Part shown: in pieces, positions 5,895 to 11,453 of the stretch | Layout of the letters: the number at the start of each line of letters is the position of its first letter | Position numbering within the stretch: the stretch's first letter is position 1 | NCBI GenBank assembly: GCA_958354085.1 | Contig: CATWUX010000068.1 | Location: 1-11,453 of the forward strand | Source: an uncultured Oscillospiraceae bacterium | GTDB taxonomy: Bacteria; Bacillota; Clostridia; Oscillospirales; Acutalibacteraceae | DNA length: 11,453 nt | Reading direction: 5' to 3' | Made by a program: the position numbers and the translations under genes | The notes under the pieces: model-generated | Database searches by the model: none | Told to the model about the DNA's origin: nothing | What the model saw: the letters and a program-made list of their open reading frames with translations, nothing else

Positions 5895-6728
5895 TTATCT
5901 TCGGTTGATCAGCTTACGGCTGAGAAGGTCGTAAAACGATTGCGATTTTATTTTTATCAAACGGGCACAGACGTCGGACGCCCGCACCGCGATGCTTTCC
6001 TGTTCGGAAATCGCGATCCCCTCTTCCCCGTCTAGCGTCAAAAAGGCTTCGGTTTCCGCCGGAAGCACGACTTTTACGTTCAGTTCCGCACTCGGCGCAA
6101 AAACATAAGACCGCGCATACAGCGAATGGGGACAGATCGGCGTAAGTACCATACAGCCCACCGACGGATCGACAATCGGCCCGCCCGCGGACAACGAATA
6201 AGCAGTCGAGCCGGTAGGTGTGGCAATGATCACACCGTCCGCCTGATAGTTCACCACCGGTTCCCCATGATTGGCCACGTCCAGTTCAATCAGCCGCGAC
6301 AGCGCGCCGCGCGAAATAACGGCTTCATTGAGCGCATGAAACGTCCGCGTTTTCTGCCCATCCCGCACCTCAATATCCAGCATCAGACGCTGTTCCACGG
6401 TATAGTTTCCCTGTATCAGCGCGGACAGCTGTTCCAGCTCGTTGGATTCCAGCCCGGCCATAAAGCCCAGCCGCCCGCCGTTCACGCCCAGCACCGCGCG
6501 TCCAAACCGCGCCGCGCGCTTAGCCACGTGAATGATCGTGCCGTCGCCGCCGAGCGCGACCGTCACATCGCTGTCCCGGATCGCATCATCCGTCGCGCTG
6601 CTCGGAAACTGCTCCGCGTGTGCCGGAATCACAACCTCCGCACCCAGATCGGCCAGCGCCTCGCACACGCGCTCAAACGACATACATACGCCCGCCGCCT
6701 TTTCATTTGGAATCACTGCCACCCGCAT
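5895..6728 (-). CDS. nadK: NAD kinase (ATP/polyphosphate-dependent NAD+ kinase)
   Basis: 277 residues from the chosen start. The cytoplasmic enzyme phosphorylates the 2'-hydroxyl of the adenosine ribose of NAD+ to make NADP+, the only known route to NADP. Motifs: GGDGTIIH (60-67, catalytic Asp62), GVNGGRLGFM (81-90), LNEAVI (133-138) and the glycine-rich TPTGSTAYSLSAGGP (170-184), followed by TPICPHSLYARS (196-207). The frame stays open upstream for 33 more codons to 6827. That extension is rejected because the ATG at 6728 has GGAGGG 5 nt upstream, begins the beta strand MRVAVIPN typical of the family, and avoids overlapping the tlyA 3' end. It lies 40 nt after tlyA and 20 nt before argR, the usual clostridial arrangement. 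Confidence 0.96.
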   Translation of the reverse strand: MRVAVIPNEKAAGVCMSFERVCEALADLGAEVVIPAHAEQFPSSATDDAIRDSDVTVALGGDGTIIHVAKRAARFGRAVLGVNGGRLGFMAGLESNELEQLSALIQGNYTVEQRLMLDIEVRDGQKTRTFHALNEAVISRGALSRLIELDVANHGEPVVNYQADGVIIATPTGSTAYSLSAGGPIVDPSVGCMVLTPICPHSLYARSYVFAPSAELNVKVVLPAETEAFLTLDGEEGIAISEQESIAVRASDVCARLIKIKSQSFYDLLSRKLINRR

Positions 6729-6733
6729 GGTAT

Positions 6734-6739
6734 CCCTCC
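6734..6739 (-). promoter_or_regulatory. nadK: Ribosome-binding site that fixes the nadK start
   Basis: GGAGGG on the minus strand, 5 nt before the ATG at 6728-6726. The longer upstream reading from 6827 has no comparable site and would lie inside tlyA. Confidence 0.85.
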
Positions 6740-6768
6740 GTTTGACTGTCTTGCGGCAATCGATCGCT

Positions 6769-7599
6769 TTATTTTTTCCCGACCGTTGCCTGCGCCTGCC
6801 GCACCAGCGCAGCAATATCAAATGCATGCGGCGCGCGATTCTGCGCGGGCTGATAGGTCAGGACAGCCAGATATTCCACATTCCCCTCGCCGCCGGCAAT
6901 GGGCGAGAACGTCAGATATTCCAGACGGCAGGGGAACGCCGACCAGAACCGTATGGTTTCCTCCAACACCCGCCGATGCGCTTTCGGATCCTTCACCACG
7001 CCGTTTTTGCCGATGGCGGCGCGTCCCGCTTCAAACTGCGGTTTGATCAGGCACACCAGCGTCGCGCCGGGCGCAAGAAACGGCAGAATCGCCGCGAAAA
7101 TCGATTGAATCGAAATGAAGGAGACATCCACGCTGCAAAAATTCACCGTGCCGCGCGGGATCACCTGTCCGGTTTTCTCGGCATCGCGGATATCGGTGCC
7201 GGAAAGGTCGGTCACACGCTCGTCGGCGCACAGCGACGGGTGCAGCTGACCGTGCCCGACGTCCACCGCGTATACCCGTGCCGCGCCGTGCTGCAGCATA
7301 CAGTCGGTGAATCCGCCGGTCGAAGCGCCGACATCCATCGCGCAAACGCCGCTGAGCGTCAGACCGGCTTCCGCAATGGCTTTTTCCAGCTTATAGCCGC
7401 CGCGTCCGACATAACGCTGACGGCTGTTGTCGCAGGTCAGCGCATCCGTATCGCTCACCAACAGCGCCGCTTTGGTCACGGTGCGTCCGTTTACCTGCAC
7501 GCTGCCGCCCGCGATCAGTTCTTTGGCCTTTTCCCGACCGCTCGCCCATCCGCGCGCGACCAGCACAGCGTCCAGCCTTTGCTTATTCTCCGCGCTCAT
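6769..7599 (-). CDS. tlyA: TlyA-family rRNA 2'-O-methyltransferase (YqxC type)
   Basis: 276 residues from the chosen start. It has an N-terminal S4 RNA-binding domain (about 5-65, with RLDAVLVARG and AGGSVQVNGRTV) and an FtsJ/RrmJ-type Rossmann methyltransferase domain (about 60-245). The latter has RGGYKLEKA, the SAM motif DVGASTGGFTD (89-99), DVSFIS, LIKPQFEAGR (184-193) and GGEGNVEYL. These supply the Lys-Asp-Lys-Glu set of 2'-O-methyltransferases. Mycobacterial TlyA modifies cytidines in 16S and 23S rRNA and was once called a haemolysin; the substrate here is inferred. The ATG at 7599 overlaps the dxs stop by 4 nt (ATGA). An in-frame ATG at 7611 has GGAGG directly against it with no spacing, which fits the 7599 start better (12 nt). 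It follows dxs as in Bacillus. Confidence 0.94.
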   Translation of the reverse strand: MSAENKQRLDAVLVARGWASGREKAKELIAGGSVQVNGRTVTKAALLVSDTDALTCDNSRQRYVGRGGYKLEKAIAEAGLTLSGVCAMDVGASTGGFTDCMLQHGAARVYAVDVGHGQLHPSLCADERVTDLSGTDIRDAEKTGQVIPRGTVNFCSVDVSFISIQSIFAAILPFLAPGATLVCLIKPQFEAGRAAIGKNGVVKDPKAHRRVLEETIRFWSAFPCRLEYLTFSPIAGGEGNVEYLAVLTYQPAQNRAPHAFDIAALVRQAQATVGKK

Positions 7600-9461
7600 A
7601 TCGCTTCGCATCCTCCGACGGCACGCAGGATGCCGTCTACATCAAAGCCCGCCTGCCGCAGACCTTCCTCAGTCGTACAGGTGGACAGGAAACCGTCGAT
7701 GGCGTGCAACGTGTATTGCCCGGCAAAATGCACATCCAGCAGCCGCGCGCCAAAACGTTCACCCACGCCGCCGGTGCGCTCTCCCTCTTCAAAGAAGAGC
7801 ACCCGCGCATATTCCTGTACCGCCGCAATGCTGCCCTCATCCAGCGGGCAGATACGGTTGAGCTTGAGCACCGACACGGGCGTCCCCGCCTGCGTCAGCC
7901 GCCGTGCGGCCGTCCAGACATTGGCGAAAATCCGCCCGTAGGTCACCAGCAGGACACCGGCCTGCGGCTGCTCCAGCAAGGTGAACGGTTTTCCGTCCGG
8001 CTCATAGGCAGCGGGCAGCGGCAGCTCCGCCCCCTTGGGATACCGCACCGCGGCAATGCGCGGCGTATCATACACCGCCTGCCGCAGCTGCAGCTCCAGC
8101 TCCGCATAAGTGGCGGGGGAAAACACGGTCACGCCCGGAATTGTGCATAAAAACGGCACATCGAAAATTCCCTGATGCGTTTCGCCGTCATCCGGCACGA
8201 TGCCGGCGCGGTCGATCGCCAGCACAATATGGTTGCCGATAATCGCGGTGTCGTTGAGCAGCTGGTCATAGGCGCGCTGGAGGAAGGTCGAGTACACGGC
8301 AAACACCGGTATGATCCCATTGCACGCCAGACCGGACGCAAACGTGACCGCGTGCTCCTCCGCAATCCCCACATCAAAAAAGCGACGCGGATAAGCGGCG
8401 GCAAAGTTGGTCAGGCAGGTACCGCTCTTCATCGCCGCCGTAATGGCACACAACCGTTCGTCGTCCCGTGCCAGCGCGAGCATCGTCTCACCGAATACCG
8501 TAGAAAAAGAACGGGAAGCGGGCGGCGTTTGCCCGGTCAGCACATGAAAGCCGCTGACGCCATGATAGGTGTCCGGACTCTGCACGGCGAATGGATAGCC
8601 CTTCCCCTTGACGGTTTCCACATGCAGCAGCACAGGACGGTCGATTTTGCGTGCCGTTTGCAGCGCACGGCATAAATCGTTCAGGTCGTGTCCGTTGATG
8701 GGGCCAAGATAATAAAATCCCATTTCCTCAAACATCGTGCTCTGGTTATACAAGGCGCGTTTGAGGCTCAGCTTGGCCTGCAAAAAGAAACGATGCAGCG
8801 GCCGGCCGATCAGCGGAATCCGCAGCAACGCATTGGAAAACCGCGTTTTTGCCCGCACGTAATTGGCGCGCGAACGTAAATTGGCCAAATGTCGCGCAAC
8901 ATAGCCGACATTTTTGCTGATGGACATGTGATTGTCATTGAGCACCACGATGAGCCGGTCGGTGCTTCGTCCGGCGTTGCTTAAGCCCTCATACGCCAAA
9001 CCGCCGGTCAACGCGCCGTCGCCGATCACGGCGACCACGCAGCCCGGTTCGCCGCGCAGCGTCTTTGCCTTGGCCATGCCGTTCGCCGCCGAAATGGAGG
9101 TACTGCTGTGCCCGACGATAAACGTATCATATTCGCTTTCGCTGGGACGGGGAAAGCCGGAAATACCGTTCTGCTGCCGCAGTGTGCCGAAGCGATCCAG
9201 CCGCCCGGTCAGCAGTTTATGCACATAACATTGGTGTCCTACATCCCACACGATCTGATCGGTCGGCAGGTCGAACACTTTATGCATCGCCACGGTCAGC
9301 TCCACCACGCCCAGATTGGACGACAGATGGCCGCCGGTATGAGCGACGGTTTCGATCAGCACTTCCCGCAGTTCCTCACACAGCGTTTCCAGCTGCTCAG
9401 GCGACAAGGCCTTGACGTCCTGCGGAGAATGTATCTGCTTCAGGAGAGAATCCTGCGCCAT
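7596..9461 (-). CDS. dxs: 1-deoxy-D-xylulose-5-phosphate synthase (DXS)
   Basis: 621 residues, full length for DXS. It is a thiamine diphosphate enzyme that condenses pyruvate and glyceraldehyde 3-phosphate, the first and flux-controlling step of the MEP isoprenoid pathway. The transketolase-like N-terminal domain has GGHLSSNLG (43-51, His45), DVGHQCYVHK (73-82), GHSSTSISAA (117-126) and the thiamine diphosphate motif GDGALTGG (147-154) ending in NDN (175-177). The pyrimidine-binding domain has DVGIAEEHAVTFASG (363-377), where Glu368 is the cofactor-activating glutamate, and DRAGIVPDDGETHQG (417-431). A C-terminal transketolase domain runs from about 490. The ATG at 9461 has GAGG 8 nt upstream. 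It is 27 nt after the DUF212 gene and overlaps tlyA by 4 nt. With ispA two genes upstream, it makes this an isoprenoid-precursor segment of the operon. Confidence 0.98.
   Translation of the reverse strand: MAQDSLLKQIHSPQDVKALSPEQLETLCEELREVLIETVAHTGGHLSSNLGVVELTVAMHKVFDLPTDQIVWDVGHQCYVHKLLTGRLDRFGTLRQQNGISGFPRPSESEYDTFIVGHSSTSISAANGMAKAKTLRGEPGCVVAVIGDGALTGGLAYEGLSNAGRSTDRLIVVLNDNHMSISKNVGYVARHLANLRSRANYVRAKTRFSNALLRIPLIGRPLHRFFLQAKLSLKRALYNQSTMFEEMGFYYLGPINGHDLNDLCRALQTARKIDRPVLLHVETVKGKGYPFAVQSPDTYHGVSGFHVLTGQTPPASRSFSTVFGETMLALARDDERLCAITAAMKSGTCLTNFAAAYPRRFFDVGIAEEHAVTFASGLACNGIIPVFAVYSTFLQRAYDQLLNDTAIIGNHIVLAIDRAGIVPDDGETHQGIFDVPFLCTIPGVTVFSPATYAELELQLRQAVYDTPRIAAVRYPKGAELPLPAAYEPDGKPFTLLEQPQAGVLLVTYGRIFANVWTAARRLTQAGTPVSVLKLNRICPLDEGSIAAVQEYARVLFFEEGERTGGVGERFGARLLDVHFAGQYTLHAIDGFLSTCTTEEGLRQAGFDVDGILRAVGGCEAI
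7612..7616 (-). promoter_or_regulatory. tlyA: Ribosome-binding site deciding the tlyA start
   Basis: GGAGG on the minus strand, inside the 3' end of dxs. It touches the in-frame ATG at 7611-7609 with zero spacing and stands 12 nt before the ATG at 7599-7597, so the second ATG is preferred although the spacing is somewhat long. Confidence 0.6.
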
Positions 9462-9488
9462 TCAGTAAGCCTCATTTCCACGATAATC

Positions 9489-9968
9489 TCAGCCGGGGAT
9501 CAGTATGCCGACAAGGATGCCGAGCAGCACACCACCCAGCACTTCCAGCGGGGTGTGGCCGATAAATTCTTTCAGTTCGATCTCGTCCACTTCTCTGTCC
9601 GGAATGCCGTCTCCGTCAATATCCGCTTTCTCATTTTCCATCTGATTCAGATATTTATTCAGCAGCTTGGCATGGTTGCCGGCCTCCCGCCGCACCCCCA
9701 TCGCATCATACATCGTCACAAATGCGAACATCACGGTCAGCGCAAAAACCGGTGTATTCACTCCATTAAAGCGCGCCATGGAAATGGTCAGCGCACAAAC
9801 CATGGCCGAATGGGCGCTGGGCATACCGCCCGCACCCCACAGCCGTTCCGTACTCCATTTTTTTGTCAAAAACCATGTCAGCAAGACCTTGAACAGCTGA
9901 GCAAAAAGCCAGCCAAAGCCTGCCGCCAGCAATATGCGGTTTGCAAAAAATTCTCGCAGCAATGCCAT
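9489..9968 (-). CDS. Divergent PAP2 family membrane protein (DUF212, YuiD-like)
   Basis: 159 residues with about four hydrophobic segments (roughly 11-33, 50-68, 73-92, 139-157), so an inner-membrane protein. The family pattern is clear: GGMPSAHSA (47-55), YDAMGVRREAGNHAKLLNK (87-105) and FIGHTPLEVLGG (135-146). GMPSAHSA resembles the PSGH motif of PAP2 phosphatases, but the later PAP2 motif is altered, hence the name divergent PAP2; function is unknown. The linker between LNK and FIGHTP carries DIDGDGIPDRE (116-126), which looks like a calcium-binding loop. The ATG has GGGAG 6 nt upstream. It lies between ispA (28 nt before) and dxs (27 nt after), so it is probably cotranscribed with isoprenoid genes. 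A role on prenyl phosphates or lipid phosphates is only a guess from that context. Confidence 0.88.
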   Translation of the reverse strand: MALLREFFANRILLAAGFGWLFAQLFKVLLTWFLTKKWSTERLWGAGGMPSAHSAMVCALTISMARFNGVNTPVFALTVMFAFVTMYDAMGVRREAGNHAKLLNKYLNQMENEKADIDGDGIPDREVDEIELKEFIGHTPLEVLGGVLLGILVGILIPG

Positions 9969-9996
9969 CCGACACTCCCGCCTTTCCGGTTACTTT

Positions 9997-10881
9997 TTAT
10001 TTCCTGCGGTTTTGCAGCGCGGTCGCCAATTGCCGCAAATCTTCCGCCTGTTTTCCAAAGAGAGACAACGCCTGCCGCGCCTGTTCGGTGCGCTGCTGTG
10101 CCAGCCGCCGCGCCTCGTCCAGTCCCAACAAAGAGACATAAGTGTTTTTCTGATTTTCGCTGTCGCTGCCGGTCGGCTTCCCCAGCTGTTCCGCCGTCGC
10201 GGTCACATCCAGAATGTCATCGACGATCTGAAAGCACAGCCCCAATGCCGTTCCATACGCCCGCGCCGCCTCCTGTTGTTCAGAGGGAGCGCCCGCCACG
10301 ATGCTGCCCATCTCGCATGCCGCCCGAATCAGCGCGGCGGTTTTTCCCATCTGCAACGCCTCCAGCGTCTCCAGCGGAATGGTCTTTTCCTCGCTTTCCA
10401 GATCGATAACCTGACCGCCCACCATTCCTTCGATACCGGCAGCGTCCGCCAACACGCCGGCAGCCGCCAGTACCCGCTCGGCAGGCAGATCCCGCACGCG
10501 CAGCATGGTTTCAAACGCACGGTTGAGCAAGGCGTCTCCTGCCAGCAGCGCCATATCCTCGCCGTAAGCAACGTGCGTCGAAGGCTTACCGCGCCGCAAA
10601 GCGCTGTTATCCATGCAGGGCAGATCGTCATGCACCAGCGAATAGGAATGGATCATTTCCACCGCACAGGCAAAGGGAAGCGCCCGCTCCGGCTCTCCGC
10701 CGCACAGCCGGCAAAATTCCAGCGTCAGCACAGGCCGCAGCCGTTTTCCGCCCGCCGAACACGCATACGCCATCGCGCGCACGACCGTATCCTGCAAGCC
10801 ACCTGCCGACGGCAAAAAATTCGGCAGCGCGGCTTCCACCGCCGTCAAATGCTGCTCCAATACAGGAGTGTAAAGCTCCAT
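9997..10881 (-). CDS. ispA: Farnesyl diphosphate synthase (short-chain polyprenyl synthase)
   Basis: 294 residues from the chosen ATG, matching IspA lengths (about 290-300). It condenses isopentenyl diphosphate with dimethylallyl and geranyl diphosphate to farnesyl diphosphate, which feeds undecaprenyl and quinone-type lipids. Visible are GGKRLRP (44-50), the first Asp-rich motif HDDLPCMDNSALRRG (84-98) in the bacterial type-II form with two extra residues, LAGDALLN (113-120), KTAALIRAACEMG (180-192) and the second Asp-rich motif QIVDDILDV (218-226). Tyr80 and Ser81 lie five and four residues before the first motif, as in E. coli IspA, which fits a C15 product. The frame is open up to 10977, with other in-frame ATGs at 10923 and 10977. 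The ATG at 10881 has GAGG 5 nt upstream and gives the family length. It lies 62 nt after xseB and 28 nt before the DUF212 gene. Confidence 0.95.
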   Translation of the reverse strand: MELYTPVLEQHLTAVEAALPNFLPSAGGLQDTVVRAMAYACSAGGKRLRPVLTLEFCRLCGGEPERALPFACAVEMIHSYSLVHDDLPCMDNSALRRGKPSTHVAYGEDMALLAGDALLNRAFETMLRVRDLPAERVLAAAGVLADAAGIEGMVGGQVIDLESEEKTIPLETLEALQMGKTAALIRAACEMGSIVAGAPSEQQEAARAYGTALGLCFQIVDDILDVTATAEQLGKPTGSDSENQKNTYVSLLGLDEARRLAQQRTEQARQALSLFGKQAEDLRQLATALQNRRK

Positions 10882-10943
10882 ACCATCCTCGTCCTTTTCC
10901 TTATTATCCTGACCTTGCCGCATATGTTCTATCCGTTCCCGGC

Positions 10944-11210
10944 TCAGCGGGACAACTCTTCGCCCATGTCGTGCCACTCCTCGGCGGGAGCCGGCGTTTT
11001 CTCCGCAGCAGCAGAAGCCTCCTCAACCGCCGCCAGCTTGATAATCTTCTGCTCGGCGGTTTTAAGTGCCTTGGAGCAAAATGCGGTCAGCTTGGTTCCT
11101 TCTTCAAACAGCTTGAGCGAGTCGGCCAATGTACAGCGCCCGCCTTCCAGCATACCGACGATCTGCTCCAGCCGCGTCATCGCCATTTCAAATGTCCATT
11201 CGGTTGCCAT
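10944..11210 (-). CDS. xseB: Exodeoxyribonuclease VII small subunit
   Basis: 88 residues. It is the helical small subunit that assembles in multiple copies on XseA to form exonuclease VII, which degrades single-stranded DNA from both ends in mismatch and recombinational repair. The family core is plain: TFEMAMTRLEQIVGMLEGG (5-23), TLADSLKLFEEGTKLTAFC (27-45) and TAEQKIIKL (51-59). After the core comes a 29-residue Ala/Glu-rich tail, probably disordered. The ATG at 11210 has AAAGGA upstream at a long distance (about 13 nt); the next ATG would cut into the conserved core. It starts 19 nt after the xseA stop, the standard xseA-xseB arrangement, and ends 62 nt before the likely ispA start. Confidence 0.95.
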   Translation of the reverse strand: MATEWTFEMAMTRLEQIVGMLEGGRCTLADSLKLFEEGTKLTAFCSKALKTAEQKIIKLAAVEEASAAAEKTPAPAEEWHDMGEELSR

Positions 11211-11229
11211 GCAGTTGACCCGTCCTTTC

Positions 11230-11453
11230 TTATTCCGCTTTCGATTCGGTCGCGGTCACGGCGCAGTGGATAGCGCCGTCCGCCACGCGCAAAGTCAATT
11301 CGTCGCCGGCGCGGACATCCGCTACGCTTTTGACCACTTTTTCACCGCTATAAGGGATGGAATAACCGCGGGACAGCACCTTCAGCGGGCTGAGCGCGTC
11401 CAATTTGCCGGACACGGCCGCCAGCCGGCGGTCGGCACGGGACAAGCACACCT
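11230..11453 (-). CDS. xseA: Exodeoxyribonuclease VII large subunit, C-terminal end
   Basis: Only the last 73 complete codons are in the window; the rest lies beyond the right edge. XseA is the catalytic large subunit of exonuclease VII. The visible tail carries the family's C-terminal signature: a helix ending in LDALSPLKVLSRGYSI, followed by the small beta-strand segment with GEKVVKSVADVRAGDEL and VADGAIHCAV. The nuclease core and N-terminal OB-fold are outside. The stop codon (TAA, 11232-11230) is 19 nt before xseB. Although a GTG occurs at 11451, the frame continues to the edge without a stop, so this is a truncated view of a longer gene, not a short gene. Confidence 0.93.
   Translation of the reverse strand, partial: VCLSRADRRLAAVSGKLDALSPLKVLSRGYSIPYSGEKVVKSVADVRAGDELTLRVADGAIHCAVTATESKAE

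Noticed and set aside
6729..6827. 33-codon N-terminal extension of nadK
   Set aside because: Overlaps the tlyA 3' end, has no ribosome-binding site, and is unlike the conserved NadK N-terminus; the ATG at 6728 has a strong site.
6532..7941. Plus-strand open frame of 469 codons antisense to nadK, tlyA and dxs
   Set aside because: It lies opposite three well-supported genes; its translation is Arg/Ala/His/Pro-rich with no family motif, the usual shadow of GC-rich coding DNA.
9108..10409. Plus-strand open frame of 433 codons antisense to dxs, the DUF212 gene and ispA
   Set aside because: It spans three real genes and their gaps, has no ribosome-binding site and no recognisable domain.
1..11453. 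tRNA, rRNA, CRISPR arrays, insertion sequences, phage genes
   Set aside because: No cloverleaf, regularly spaced repeats, transposase or integrase motifs were seen; coding density leaves little room outside 2461-2852.

Overview
The window is ordinary chromosomal housekeeping DNA from a GC-rich, low-G+C-lineage Gram-positive bacterium (Firmicutes/Bacillota, most likely class Clostridia, Oscillospiraceae-like). The evidence is the gene order xseA-xseB-ispA-dxs-tlyA-nadK-argR-recN, which is a Firmicutes signature, and a walJ(yycJ)-rlmH pair. Coding DNA is visibly GC-rich while the one long intergenic region is AT-rich. No mobile element, CRISPR array, tRNA or rRNA was seen.

Right part (11453 down to 3690, minus strand): nine collinear, tightly spaced genes read right to left: xseA (3' end only), xseB, ispA, a DUF212/divergent-PAP2 membrane protein, dxs, tlyA, nadK, argR, recN. 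Gaps are 16-62 nt, and dxs and tlyA overlap by 4 nt. The block combines DNA repair (exonuclease VII, RecN), isoprenoid precursor synthesis (DXS, farnesyl diphosphate synthase), rRNA methylation (TlyA), NADP supply (NadK) and arginine regulation (ArgR). It ends at a 17-bp hairpin (3618-3659) that also terminates the head-on gdpD gene.

Middle (2461-3593): a plus-strand glycerophosphodiester phosphodiesterase gene with its own promoter. A 392-bp AT-rich divergent region separates it from murA. This region carries one promoter toward gdpD, two in-tandem promoters toward murA, several hairpins, and four copies of the heptamer GAAAAGC/GCTTTTC.

Left part (2460 down to 1, minus strand): murA (TTG start), a long stem-loop with a six-T tail, a WalJ/YycJ-type metallo-beta-lactamase-fold protein, and the 5' part of rlmH, whose first base overlaps the walJ stop codon. 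The stem-loop ends almost at the walJ ribosome-binding site, so walJ-rlmH expression probably depends on read-through from murA.

I saw no undescribed multi-gene system. The points most worth a second look are the murA/gdpD control region, the murA-walJ attenuator-like hairpin, and the DUF212 protein. That protein sits between two isoprenoid genes and carries a calcium-loop-like insert.
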